This document shows positions 16,153 to 24,413 of a DNA stretch of 41,218 bases, piece after piece (position 1 is the stretch's first letter; each line of letters starts with the position of its first letter). The DNA comes from Deltaproteobacteria bacterium (lineage in GTDB: Bacteria; Desulfobacterota; Binatia; UBA12015), in the NCBI GenBank assembly GCA_016874715.1, contig VGTK01000031.1, positions 1 to 41,218 on the forward strand, written 5' to 3'. The position numbers and the translations under genes were made by a program. The notes below the pieces were generated by a model, which saw nothing but the letters and a program-made list of their open reading frames with translations, searched no databases and had not been told where the DNA came from.

Positions 16153-16782
16153 TCAGGGCTCGGGGACGTGGATGTCGCCGAGCCTGTGCGCGCTGGCCTT
16201 GCGCGCCGGGGCCGCGGTGGCGGCGGGCGAACCCGCGCGGCTCGGGAACTCGGCCATCAGCTTCGTCACCGCGCTCTCGATCCGGGTGACGTCCTGCCCG
16301 TCGTCGAGCACGGTGCGCGCGCTGCCGTGCCACAGGCGAGCGCCGGAGCGGGCATCGGTGACCTCCAGCAGGACCGCGCTCTCCTCGTACCCGAAGACGT
16401 AGGCCGGCCCGAGCTCCTGGCGACCGCCCGCATCGCGGTAGGCGATGTACTCGCCGAAGGTGTCGGTCGACTTCTCCTCGAGCCGGATGCCGAAGTCGAC
16501 CAGGAAGTCCGGGTTGCCGGCGGCGATCTGCTGGTAGCCCTTGGCCGCGAGCTGCTGGTCGACGGCGTGGCGCACCGTCCACTCGAGAACCGCCGCATCG
16601 CGCTCGCGCTCCTCGTCTGCGATCACGATCGGCACCGGGGTCGCCCACTGGTAGCGCTGGTACGCGGAGGCGTCGAAGGCCGGCGAGCTCTTCTGCTTGA
16701 CGACGGCCGTCGCGCAGCCGACGATCGTCGCGCCGAGGGCGATGACCGCGAGGGCGCCGGTGCGGTTTCGCACGGTGCGCAT
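16153..16782 (-). CDS. DUF4136 family lipoprotein
   Basis: A 209-residue lipoprotein. The signal sequence ends in a lipobox (IVGC), making Cys23 the likely acylated residue. The mature domain follows DUF4136: SPAFDASAYQRYQWATP near the N-terminus, then VRHAVDQQLAAKGYQQI with NPDFLVDFGIRLEEK, and the strand-rich end AVLLEVTDARSGARLWHGSAR. A low-complexity Ala/Pro tail follows residue 180. Proteins of this family are envelope lipoproteins without an established activity. AGGAG precedes the ATG at a good distance. Confidence 0.88.
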   Translation of the reverse strand: MRTVRNRTGALAVIALGATIVGCATAVVKQKSSPAFDASAYQRYQWATPVPIVIADEERERDAAVLEWTVRHAVDQQLAAKGYQQIAAGNPDFLVDFGIRLEEKSTDTFGEYIAYRDAGGRQELGPAYVFGYEESAVLLEVTDARSGARLWHGSARTVLDDGQDVTRIESAVTKLMAEFPSRAGSPAATAAPARKASAHRLGDIHVPEP

Positions 16783-17021
16783 GATCTCCTGCCGTTAGCC
16801 GCGCGCGGCGCGATGCTCAAACGGCCGCTCGGGCGTCGTCTCCCGGGCGTCCCGCCGGCAATGCGGACTCCGTCGGCGCGGCGTCGCGAGCCGCACCCGC
16901 TCCGGAGCGGATCCCGACGCTGGCGGTCGGGCTAAGGTCACGCTCCTCTTGCGCCGCTGTCCGGAAAGTGGAGCGAACACGCTCGCGGCGGAAGGTCGAC
17001 GTGGGAGGTTCGGGGACGAGG

Positions 17022-18673
17022 ATGGCTGCCGCGGCAGCCCTGCTGGTTCTGGGTGTGGCGGGGTGCTCGCATACCTCGCCGGGCTCGGACTGCGCGACCG
17101 GGGTCGTCGGCACGACGGTCGGCGACGTCTGCGGCGTCGTGACGCCGGTCGAGGACCTGCCCGGAGCGGAGGTCGACGCGTTCCTCGGCATTCCGTTCGC
17201 GGAGAGCACCGGCGGCGCGAACCGTTTCCAGCCGCCCGTTCCGAAGGCGCGCATGTCCGGCGTGTTCGCGGCCAGCACGTCGAGCCCGGCCTGCCCGCAG
17301 GAGCTGAACCCGCCCTATGGCGCCGCGTCGATCAGCGAGGACTGCTTGACGGTCAACGTCTGGCGCCCGACCGGCGTCTCGGAGGGCGACGACCGCCCGG
17401 TGATGCTCTGGATCTACGGCGGATCGTTCACCAGCGGTGCGAACCAGTACCCGCTCTATCAGGGGGGGGCTACCTCGCGGCGAAGGAAGGCGTGGTCGTG
17501 GTCGCGCTCAACTACCGGGTGGGCGCGCTCGGTTTCCTCGCCGGCGTCGCGGGAATCAGGGGCAATCAGGGTCTCGAGGACCAGCAGCTCGCGATGCGCT
17601 GGGTGAAGGACAACGCCGCGCGCTTCGGTGGGGATCCGGACAGGATCGCGATCTTCGGCGAGAGCGCGGGCGCGATGTCGGTCGGCCTGCACGAGCTGTC
17701 GATCCCTTCGAGCGACGGGCTCTTCCGCGCGGCGATCCAGCAGTCGAACCCGATGGGCATCCCGTACAAGAGTCCAGCGCAGGCGGCGGTCTCGGGTGCG
17801 CTGTTCGCGAAGAACCTCGGCTGCGAGGGGCAGAGCCTCGAGTGTCTGCAGCAGGTGTCGGTGGACGAGATCCTGACGCAGCAGTCCGCCGTGTCGCTGC
17901 AGCTCCTGAGCCTGCTCGGCGCGCGTCTCGCGGGCTTCCTCGTGTTCGCGCCCGTCGTCGACGGGGATTTCGTCGTCGCAGACCCCGCCGTCGCTGCGTC
18001 GGCGACCGGCGTCCCGCTGCCGACGCTCATGGGCACGAACGCGGCCGACGGCAACATCTTCATCGCCGGCATCGCGCAGGAGGTCGGCGGCGGAAAGATC
18101 AGCGCCGCGGAGTACGTGACCGTGCTCGGGCTGCTGTTCGGCGCCGAGAACGCGCAGCAGATCGTCGAGCTGTACGGCGTCGTGCCGGACGGCGACAACG
18201 CGCAGAACCTGTCGAACGTCGCGACCGACTACCTGTTCGGCTGCGCCAACCAGTACGTCGCGCGCACCGCGCGCTCAAGCACGCACGTCTACCGCTTCGA
18301 CGAGAACACGATCAACGTGTGGCCGGGCGTGGCGCTCTGCGAGGGCCAGGCCTGTCACGCCGACGACCTGCCGTTCACGTTTCACGTCGACAGGACGCTC
18401 GGTGCCACCTTCACGCCCGCGCAGGCGCTGCTGTCGGACGAGATGATCGGCTACTGGGGCGGCTTCGCGAGGCAGGTCGACCCGAACGGCGGCGACCGGC
18501 TCGGCTGGCCCCGCTTCCGCGCGACCGGGCTCGAGTACATGCTGCTCGACTCGCCGCTCTCGACGACGGTGGATCCGATCGCCAACTGCGCCTCCTGGGA
18601 CCGGATCGGCTACGAGATCGACAACCCGGTGCGCGTCATGACGACGCGGGCGGAGGCGGCGCCGGCGGAGTGA
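17022..18673 (+). pseudogene. Type-B carboxylesterase lipoprotein, interrupted by a frameshift
   Basis: A type-B carboxylesterase/lipase read in two frames. Part 1 (17022 to about 17468) has a lipobox (LGVAGC), FLGIPFAEST, SEDCLTVNVWRP and the oxyanion block PVMLWIYGGSFTSG. Part 2 (from about 17466, frame +2) has VVVALNYRVGALGFL, the nucleophile elbow IAIFGESAG (Ser codon 17663-17665) and the His region HADDLPFTF. The usual GTNxxEG acid appears as GTNAADGN. The frames meet in a run of eight G (17462-17469); one more G would restore a single protein of about 550 residues. This may be a real disruption, slippage or a sequencing error. The start follows GGGGACGAGG. The 3' end overlaps the convergent serine hydrolase by 38 nt. 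Confidence 0.85.
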
Positions 18674-19823
18674 GCGGACGCTCGGGCGCCGGCCGGCCGC
18701 ACGCGGCGAGCACGGCGTCGGAGACGCGAGTCATGCGCATGTAGTTGACGAGCGACGTCTGCACGCCATTCGTGAAGAACGCGAATGCGACGCCCAGGTC
18801 GGGGTCGGCCCAGCCGGTGGTGCTGCCGTGCCCCGAGTGTCCGAAGGCGCGCTCCGTCGAGCGGCGGCCGAAGGGTGAAGTCGCTCCGCCGCACATGAAG
18901 CCGAGCGCCCAGCGCGCCGGGATCTGCAGCGTGCGGTCCATCTTGCCGTCGACGATGAGCCGGGTCGCACGGGCGATCGTCTCCGGCCGGACGATGCGCA
19001 CGCCGTCGAGCTCCCCGCCGCGCAGCAGCATGGTGTAGAAGCGGGTCAGATCGTCGGTGGTCGAGATGCCCGTGGCGGCGCCGCACTGGACGGCGTGCAC
19101 CTCCGGGCGGTTGAAGTCGGTGACGAAGGCGGATTCGCCGGAAAGGTCGACGTGGTGCGCGACCTCCGCGTCGCGCCCGGGCGGCAAGCCGATGAAGGTG
19201 TCGCGGAGCCCGAGCGGCCCCGTGATCTCGTCGGCGACGAACTGCCCGAGAGTGCGTCCGTCCACGCGGCGCACCACCTCGCCGAGGATCCAGCCGAAGT
19301 TCAGCGGGTGGTAGCCGACGTCCTCGCCCGGCACCCAGCGGGCGTCGCGCTCGGCCATCGCGCGCGCGACCTCGTCGAGGTCCTGCCAGCGCTCCCACGT
19401 GAGCCACTTTGGCCCGACGGGGATGCCGGCCTGGTGGCTGAGGGCGTGCGCGACGGTCGCGCTCTCCTTGCCGCCGCGGCCGAACTCCGGCCAGTAGCGC
19501 GCGACCGGGGCGTCGAGGTCGAGCCGGCCGCGCTCGGCGAGCATGTGAACGGCGAGCGCCGTGAGCGGCTTGGTCGCCGAGAAGATCAGGAACAGCGTGC
19601 GCCGCGTGACCGGCGGGCCGTCGTGCCCGGGGCGCATCGTCCCGCCCGACGCCTGCAGCACGATGCGGCCGTGCCGGCGTACGGTGAGCTGCGCGCCGGG
19701 GTGCGTGCCGCCCGTGATCATGCCCTCGAAGATCGCGAGCACGTTCTCGAGGCCGGCGGGGTCGGTGCCGGTGTCGCGGGCCGTGTCCCGGTCGATGCAG
19801 GACTCTGGGCTCATCGCCGACAT
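18636..19823 (-). CDS. Serine hydrolase of the beta-lactamase/EstB family
   Basis: A 395-residue enzyme of the class C beta-lactamase fold. The nucleophile motif S82-A-T-K85 (FLIFSATKPL) is clear. The Tyr motif is at Y171 (GYHPLNFGWILGEVV), and the third element appears as GHSGHGSTTGWADP. The domain also shows HALSHQAGIP and ITGPLGLRDTFIGLP, typical of EstB-like esterases and LACTB relatives. The most likely activity is hydrolysis of small esters rather than beta-lactam resistance. No signal peptide is evident, so it is probably cytosolic. The start is ATG 19823 or ATG 19814; neither has a good ribosome site. It is divergent from the gene at 19896. Confidence 0.88.
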   Translation of the reverse strand: MSAMSPESCIDRDTARDTGTDPAGLENVLAIFEGMITGGTHPGAQLTVRRHGRIVLQASGGTMRPGHDGPPVTRRTLFLIFSATKPLTALAVHMLAERGRLDLDAPVARYWPEFGRGGKESATVAHALSHQAGIPVGPKWLTWERWQDLDEVARAMAERDARWVPGEDVGYHPLNFGWILGEVVRRVDGRTLGQFVADEITGPLGLRDTFIGLPPGRDAEVAHHVDLSGESAFVTDFNRPEVHAVQCGAATGISTTDDLTRFYTMLLRGGELDGVRIVRPETIARATRLIVDGKMDRTLQIPARWALGFMCGGATSPFGRRSTERAFGHSGHGSTTGWADPDLGVAFAFFTNGVQTSLVNYMRMTRVSDAVLAACGRPAPERPLTPPAPPPPASS

Positions 19824-19895
19824 CGTACCGGTTGCGGCTCCGAACACGAGGCGGCGCCTTGAAATGCCGCCGGGCGTCCACGACACTCTGGCCCC

Positions 19896-20234
19896 GTGCC
19901 CGAAAAGGCAGATGTGATCCGCGGCCCGTGGCCGGCGCTGCGCGCGGCAGGGGCCCCGCGCGTACCGAGCGCGCCGCTCGAGCCGCTGGCGAAGGAGGTG
20001 CCCGATCCGATCGCGGCCGGGAAGATGATGCTCGGCTTCGTGGTGCGCGAATGCACCGTCGCCCTCGGCCACGCGCCGAGCCCGCAGGAGCTCGCCGAGT
20101 GGGCGAACCACCAGCAGGACGACCGTGGCGAGTTCTGCCTGTTCGGTCGCGCGATCACGCCCGCGGAGGCGCGCGTGATCCTGGCCCACCCCGGACGCCC
20201 GGTGTCGGTGCGCCCGGAACGCATGCGAAGGTAG
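19896..20234 (+). CDS. Conserved-looking hypothetical protein
   Basis: A 112-residue soluble protein with a GTG start. The second half looks well constrained: MMLGFVVRECTVALGHAPSP, then ELAEWANHQ, FCLFGRAITPAEARVILAH and PGRPVSVRPE. The first 35 residues are Pro/Ala-rich. I do not recognise a family and see no catalytic signature, signal peptide or membrane segment. Normal codon use for the window and a well-behaved amino-acid composition support it as real. It lies 72 nt from the divergent serine hydrolase and is followed by the 101-bp palindromic insert. Confidence 0.65.
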   Translation: MPEKADVIRGPWPALRAAGAPRVPSAPLEPLAKEVPDPIAAGKMMLGFVVRECTVALGHAPSPQELAEWANHQQDDRGEFCLFGRAITPAEARVILAHPGRPVSVRPERMRR

Positions 20235-20272
20235 TGAGATCCCCGTGCACCGCGCGCGGGAAGATGGGACTC

Positions 20273-20389
20273 GAACATACTCCGCGCGCCCGGCGCGCGG
20301 CCGAGCGAAGCGAGCGCGGGGAGAGGGGCCCCGGCGAGCTTTGCTCGCCGGGGCGAGGCGGCGCGTGCCCCCTCGCGAGGAGAACATAC
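20273..20389. repeat. 101-bp palindromic insert flanked by an 8-bp direct repeat
   Basis: GAACATAC occurs at 20273-20280 and again at 20382-20389, bracketing 101 bases of GC-rich palindromes. Inside are an interrupted palindrome at 20282-20300 and a 12-bp stem with a TTT loop (20328-20339 / 20343-20354). The two ends of the insert are imperfectly inverted (TCC-CGCG). The layout is that of a small transposed palindromic element (MITE or REP-like) with a target duplication. Its right end supplies most of the GAGGAG ribosome site for the PuuD-like gene. The 20328-20354 hairpin might also affect transcription. Confidence 0.55.
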
Positions 20390-20390
20390 G

Positions 20391-21176
20391 ATGCAGGTTC
20401 TAGACGCTCTTTTCCGATGGATTCACATCGTGGCCAGCATCCTGTGGATCGGCCATCTCTACTTCTTCAACTTCGTGAACGTGCCCTTCCAGGCCACGAT
20501 GGACGGCGAGACGAAGAAGAAGGTCAATCCCGAGCTGCTGCCGCGCGCGCTGTTCTGGTTCCGCTGGGGTGCTGCCTGGACGTGGGCGAGCGGCATCCTC
20601 CTGCTCGCGCTCGTCTTCTATCACGGCTGGGCCGGGGGCAACCTCTTCGACGCCGGCACCGACGTCTCGACGCCTGCGGCGCTCGCGATGATCGCCGTCA
20701 ACCTGCTCGGCTTCCTGGTCTACGACGTGCTGGTCAAGCAGGAGTTCGCGAAGAACCTACAGACCCTCTTCGTGGTCGGCCTGGTCCTGGTCACGGCGGT
20801 CGTGCTCGGTGACGTGTACATCGGCGGCTTCGGCTACCGCGGCACCGTGATCCACACCGGTGCGATGTTCGGCACCATCATGGCGTTCAACGTCTGGTTC
20901 CGCATCTGGCCGTCGCAGCAGAAGATCATCGCGGCGGTGCAGGGCGGGACGCCGCCGGACGCGAGCCTGGTCGCGCTCGCCGGCACGCGCTCGAAGCACA
21001 ACACCTACCTGTCGGTGCCGCTGGTGTGGACGATGATCAACGCGCACACGACGTCGTTCGCGCTGCTGCTCGGCATTCCGGGTTGGGCGTGGGTGGTCGT
21101 GATGACGGGCGTCGGCTGGTGGTTCGTCTCGATGTTCTACCGCCAGTCCGTCAAGGACAACACCAAGGCGTTCTGA
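20391..21176 (+). CDS. PuuD-like membrane protein (urate hydroxylase N-terminal domain)
   Basis: A 261-residue polytopic inner-membrane protein matching the membrane domain of urate hydroxylase PuuD. It starts LFRWIHIVASILWIGHLYFFNF, with two His in helix 1, and has WTWASGILLLALVFYHGW and the signature RSKHNTYLSVPLVWTMINAH. About 7-8 helices are predicted. Classical PuuD enzymes carry a C-terminal cytochrome c domain with CxxCH; there is none here, so electrons would have to pass to a separate partner. Its role in urate oxidation is thus unproven. The ribosome site GAGGAG is 8 nt before the ATG. A strong hairpin follows the stop. Confidence 0.85.
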   Translation: MQVLDALFRWIHIVASILWIGHLYFFNFVNVPFQATMDGETKKKVNPELLPRALFWFRWGAAWTWASGILLLALVFYHGWAGGNLFDAGTDVSTPAALAMIAVNLLGFLVYDVLVKQEFAKNLQTLFVVGLVLVTAVVLGDVYIGGFGYRGTVIHTGAMFGTIMAFNVWFRIWPSQQKIIAAVQGGTPPDASLVALAGTRSKHNTYLSVPLVWTMINAHTTSFALLLGIPGWAWVVVMTGVGWWFVSMFYRQSVKDNTKAF

Positions 21177-21210
21177 TCCGTCGGGCGCGCCCCGATGGCG
21201 CGCTCTCGCG

Positions 21211-21245
21211 AAGAACGGCCGGATCCCGAGGGTCCGGCCGTTCTT
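21211..21245. terminator. Bidirectional intrinsic terminator
   Basis: Perfect 13-bp inverted repeat, arms 21211-21223 (AAGAACGGCCGGA) and 21233-21245, loop of 9 nt. It sits between two convergent genes. The arms begin AAGAA and end TTCTT, so both directions have a U-rich 3' arm. It ends 5 nt before the stop of the minus-strand hydrolase gene. Confidence 0.8.
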
Positions 21246-21249
21246 CGTG

Positions 21250-21948
21250 CTACGTGGTGCGCCGTCCGCCGGGCGTCGCGGTGCGCTGCGCGAGCTGCGC
21301 GGTGAGCCACGCGTCGAGGTCGAGCACGCTCTGCGCGCTCACCTCGTGGCCCATGTCGTACTCGCGGTAGGTCGTGGCGACGCCGAGCGCACGCAGCTTG
21401 TCGGCCGAATCGCGCCCGCGCGACACCGTGATGGTCTCGTCACGCCTCCCGTGCTGGATCAACGCCGCCAGTGTCGACCGGTTCACCTTCGGCAGCGCGT
21501 CGACCATCTCGTCGCGGAGCCAGCTGCTGAGTGCCGCGACGCCCCGATAGCGCTCCGGCTCGGTGAGCGCGAGCCCGTAGGCGATCACGCCGCCCTGGCT
21601 GAAGCCGAGCGCGACCGTCCGCGTGTGGTCGACCGGGTAGCGCCGCGATGCCTCGTCGACGAAGTCGCGCGCCAGCTCGATGGCGCGCGCCGGCGCCTGG
21701 CGGTCGCGGGCACGCGGATCACCTGGCAACAGCGGGAACCAGCCGTATCCCGCGACCGGGGCGCCCGCGATCGCGTCGAGGCGCACGTCGTCCCGTCCCT
21801 GTGGCGCGATCATCAGCGCACGCCCGCCGAGCAGGTCGGGTGCCAGCCCGAGCAGGTCGAAGGCGTTCGAGCCGAAGCCGTGGAAGGCGAAGACCGTCGG
21901 GTGCGGGCCGCTGCCGGAAGGGACGTAGAGCGCGTGCTTGAGCGTCAT
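21250..21948 (-). CDS. Alpha/beta hydrolase (carboxylesterase/phospholipase-like)
   Basis: A 232-residue cytosolic hydrolase. The oxyanion strand is VFAFHGFGSNAFDLLGL, the nucleophile elbow LGFSQGG (S117), the acid D170 in HGRRDETI, and the His H201 in YDMGHEVS. Size and motifs fit the small carboxylesterase/phospholipase (YpfH/EstB-type) family. It is the third gene of a tight operon: only 3 nt separate the stop of the upstream acyl-CoA dehydrogenase and this ATG. A thioesterase or esterase role on the same substrates is plausible but not shown by sequence. Confidence 0.9.
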   Translation of the reverse strand: MTLKHALYVPSGSGPHPTVFAFHGFGSNAFDLLGLAPDLLGGRALMIAPQGRDDVRLDAIAGAPVAGYGWFPLLPGDPRARDRQAPARAIELARDFVDEASRRYPVDHTRTVALGFSQGGVIAYGLALTEPERYRGVAALSSWLRDEMVDALPKVNRSTLAALIQHGRRDETITVSRGRDSADKLRALGVATTYREYDMGHEVSAQSVLDLDAWLTAQLAQRTATPGGRRTT

Positions 21949-21951
21949 CGT

Positions 21952-23088
21952 CTACCAGCCGGACAGCAGCGCGACGCGCTCGCGGTGCCACGCCGGGTTG
22001 CCGAAGGCCGCCTCGTTGCAGCGCGCGCGCTTGAACCAGAAGTGGATGTCGTGCTCCCAGGTGAAGCCGATGCCGCCGTGGATCTGCACCGCGCGGTTGG
22101 TCGTGCGCGAGTAGACGTCGCTCAGCCGCGCCTTCGCCATCGCCGCGGCGCGCGAGGCATCGCGCGGACTGCCCTGCTGCGCCCACGCCGCGTACCAGAG
22201 CAGCGAGCGTGACGGCTCGATCTCGCTGAAGCACTCGGCGGCGATGTGCTTGATTGCCTGGAAGCTGCCGATCACGCGCCCGAACTGCTCGCGGACCTTG
22301 GCGTACTCGACCGCCATGTGGAGCGCGCGCTCGGAGCCGCCCTGGCTCTCGGCCGCGATCGCGACGCAGGCGCTGTCGAGCAGCCGTGCGAGGTGCTTCC
22401 ACGCCGTGCCCTCCCTGCCGAGCAGGGCGTCGGGACCGAGCACGACGTCGTCGAACTTCACCTCGTAGACGCGCCGCGTGACGTCGATCGACGGCAGCGG
22501 CGTGACCGCGATGCCCGGCGTGTCCCGCGGCACGAGGAGCAGCGAGACTCCCGCCTCGCCGCTGCCGGCGCCCGTCCGGACCGCAACCAGCAGCAGGTGT
22601 GCGATCTCGGCGTCCATGACGAAGAGCTTCGATCCCGACAGCCGGAGCCCGCTGCGGGCACGGCGCGGCTTCAGCAGCACCCCGCCCGGATCGAGACGGT
22701 CGCCTTCCTCGAGCCAGGCGACGGTGGCGATCACCTCGCCCGTCGCGAGCTTCGGCAGCCACTGCTTCTTCTGCGCGGCGGAGCCGGCGGAACACAGCAG
22801 GCCCGTGGCGAGCACCGCCGACGACAGGATCGGCGCCGGCGTCAGGCTGCGGCCGAGCTCGGTGAGCAGCACGGCGGCGTCGAGCATGCCGAGGCCGAGC
22901 CCGCCGTGCTGCTCGGGAACGAGAAGTCCCGTCCAGCCCTGCTCGACCATCGCGCGGAACAGCTCGGGAGAGAAGGCGTGCGCGTCCTCCGAGATCCGGC
23001 GCACGGTGGTCGCCGGCGATTCCGCGGCGAGGAACTCGCGTGCGCTGTCGGCGAGCATCTGCTGGTCGGCCGTCAATCCGAAATCCAT
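21952..23088 (-). CDS. Acyl-CoA dehydrogenase, probable FAD-binding non-catalytic subunit
   Basis: A 378-residue acyl-CoA dehydrogenase. The N-terminal helical part begins MDFGLTADQQMLADSAREFL; GWTGLLVPEQHGGLGLG follows. The FAD-contacting segment YAKVREQFGRVIGSFQAIKH (R266) is intact. The residue position that carries the catalytic Glu in isovaleryl-CoA-type enzymes reads LLDSACVA, and the C-terminal stretch is IHGGIGFTWEHDIHFWF instead of YEGT, so no catalytic Glu is evident. This is the pattern of the partner subunit in heterotetrameric alpha2-beta2 dehydrogenases of steroid catabolism (for example FadE28/FadE29). It is 3 nt from each neighbour in the operon. Confidence 0.9.
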   Translation of the reverse strand: MDFGLTADQQMLADSAREFLAAESPATTVRRISEDAHAFSPELFRAMVEQGWTGLLVPEQHGGLGLGMLDAAVLLTELGRSLTPAPILSSAVLATGLLCSAGSAAQKKQWLPKLATGEVIATVAWLEEGDRLDPGGVLLKPRRARSGLRLSGSKLFVMDAEIAHLLLVAVRTGAGSGEAGVSLLLVPRDTPGIAVTPLPSIDVTRRVYEVKFDDVVLGPDALLGREGTAWKHLARLLDSACVAIAAESQGGSERALHMAVEYAKVREQFGRVIGSFQAIKHIAAECFSEIEPSRSLLWYAAWAQQGSPRDASRAAAMAKARLSDVYSRTTNRAVQIHGGIGFTWEHDIHFWFKRARCNEAAFGNPAWHRERVALLSGW

Positions 23089-23091
23089 CGC

Positions 23092-24288
23092 TCAGGATCC
23101 CTTCGGCAGACCGAGCCCGCGCTCGGAGATGATGTTCTTCTGGATCTGCGACGTGCCGCCGCCGATCACGAGGCCCAGCGTGAACATGTGGTCCTTCGGC
23201 CACGATCCCTTGTCCTCGACGTGCGGCGCGTCGCGGCGCAGCTGGCCGTAGCTGCCGAGGACCTCGAGCGCGACGGCGCAGATGTCGTGGTTGAGCTCGG
23301 TGGTGACGAGCTTGTTGATCGACGCGCCGATTCCGGGCGGGCGTCCGTGGATCTCGTCCGAGAGCTGCTTGAGGGCATGGTACTTCATCGCCTCGGTGCG
23401 GATCAGCACGTCGGCCATGCGCTGGCGGACCGCGGGGTCGCGCGTCGCCTTGACGCCGTTCTTCGTGCGGCGCTGCGTGAGAGCCACCAGGTCGTTCATC
23501 CGCTGCTGCGTGCGTGTCGTGCTGGCGAGCATGTTGCGCTCGAACTGCAGCGTCGAGTTCGCGACGTTCCAGCCCTCGTTGAGCTTGCCGACGAGGTTGG
23601 TGCGCGGCACGCGTACGTCGTTGAAAAACACCTCGCTGAATCCCGGCTCGCCGGTCATCTGCCGGAGCGGGCGCACCGTGATGCCGGGCGTCTTCATGTC
23701 GATCAGGATGTAGGAGATGCCCTTGTGCTTTGGCGCGCTGGGGTCCGTGCGCACGAGGCAGAACATCCAGTCGGCGAGCTGGGCCGCGCTGGTCCACACC
23801 TTCTGCCCGTTGACGATGAAGAAGTCGCCGTCGATCTCGGCGCGCGTCCGGAGCGACGCGAGGTCGGACCCCGAGCCGGGCTCCGAGTAGCCCTGGCACC
23901 AGATCTCGTCGGCAACGAGGATCTTCGGCAGATGCTCCTGCTGCTGCGCCGGCGTGCCGTGGCGGATGAGCGTCGGACCGACCATCTGCAGGCCCATTCC
24001 CCCGATGAGGCTCGGGGCACGGTTCCGGATCAGCTCCTCGCTGAGGATGGTCTGGCGCACGATGCTCGCGCCCCGGCCGCCGAACTCCGTCGGCCAGCCG
24101 ATCGCGACGTAGCCCGCCTGGTAGAGCGTGTGCTGCCACGCACGCGCGGCTGTGACGCGCCGCGGATCGTCGTAGCTGAAGTCGTCGCCGCCATCGACGT
24201 ATCTGCTCCGCCTGGGCAAGTGCTTGCGCAGCCACGCCTTCAGCTCGCGCCGGAACGCCTCGTCTTCCGCGCTGTGCGTGAGATCCAT
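23092..24288 (-). CDS. Acyl-CoA dehydrogenase, probable catalytic subunit
   Basis: A 398-residue acyl-CoA dehydrogenase and first gene of the operon. Landmarks: GWPTEFGGRGASIVRQTILSEE near residue 65, YSEPGSGSDLASLRT near 134-148, VNGQKVWTSAAQLADWMF and LNEGWNVANSTLQFE. E250 in LQFERNMLA aligns with the catalytic Glu of isovaleryl-CoA dehydrogenase-type enzymes. The region that should read REQFGxxIxxFQ is replaced by an unrelated stretch (TRTQQRMNDLVALTQ), so FAD contacts normally given by that motif are missing. The end reads GGGTSQIQKNIISERGLGLPKG. The ATG at 24288 fits the family length. The 24289-24413 gap holds its promoter. Confidence 0.92.
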   Translation of the reverse strand: MDLTHSAEDEAFRRELKAWLRKHLPRRSRYVDGGDDFSYDDPRRVTAARAWQHTLYQAGYVAIGWPTEFGGRGASIVRQTILSEELIRNRAPSLIGGMGLQMVGPTLIRHGTPAQQQEHLPKILVADEIWCQGYSEPGSGSDLASLRTRAEIDGDFFIVNGQKVWTSAAQLADWMFCLVRTDPSAPKHKGISYILIDMKTPGITVRPLRQMTGEPGFSEVFFNDVRVPRTNLVGKLNEGWNVANSTLQFERNMLASTTRTQQRMNDLVALTQRRTKNGVKATRDPAVRQRMADVLIRTEAMKYHALKQLSDEIHGRPPGIGASINKLVTTELNHDICAVALEVLGSYGQLRRDAPHVEDKGSWPKDHMFTLGLVIGGGTSQIQKNIISERGLGLPKGS

Positions 24289-24413
24289 GTCGCTCGTATC
24301 GCCGCCCCCGGCCCCGGCGGTCAAGGGCCCTCGCGATCTCCGTCGCGATCTCCTCAAGTCGCAGCCCGCGACGGTCGTACCTGCGCACAGAAGCAGCGGA
24401 AGGGGAGGCGGCG

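Noticed and set aside
18636..19823. Beta-lactamase resistance gene
   Set aside because: The SxxK fold is shared, but the third motif is GHSGHGS and the sequence fits EstB-type esterases.
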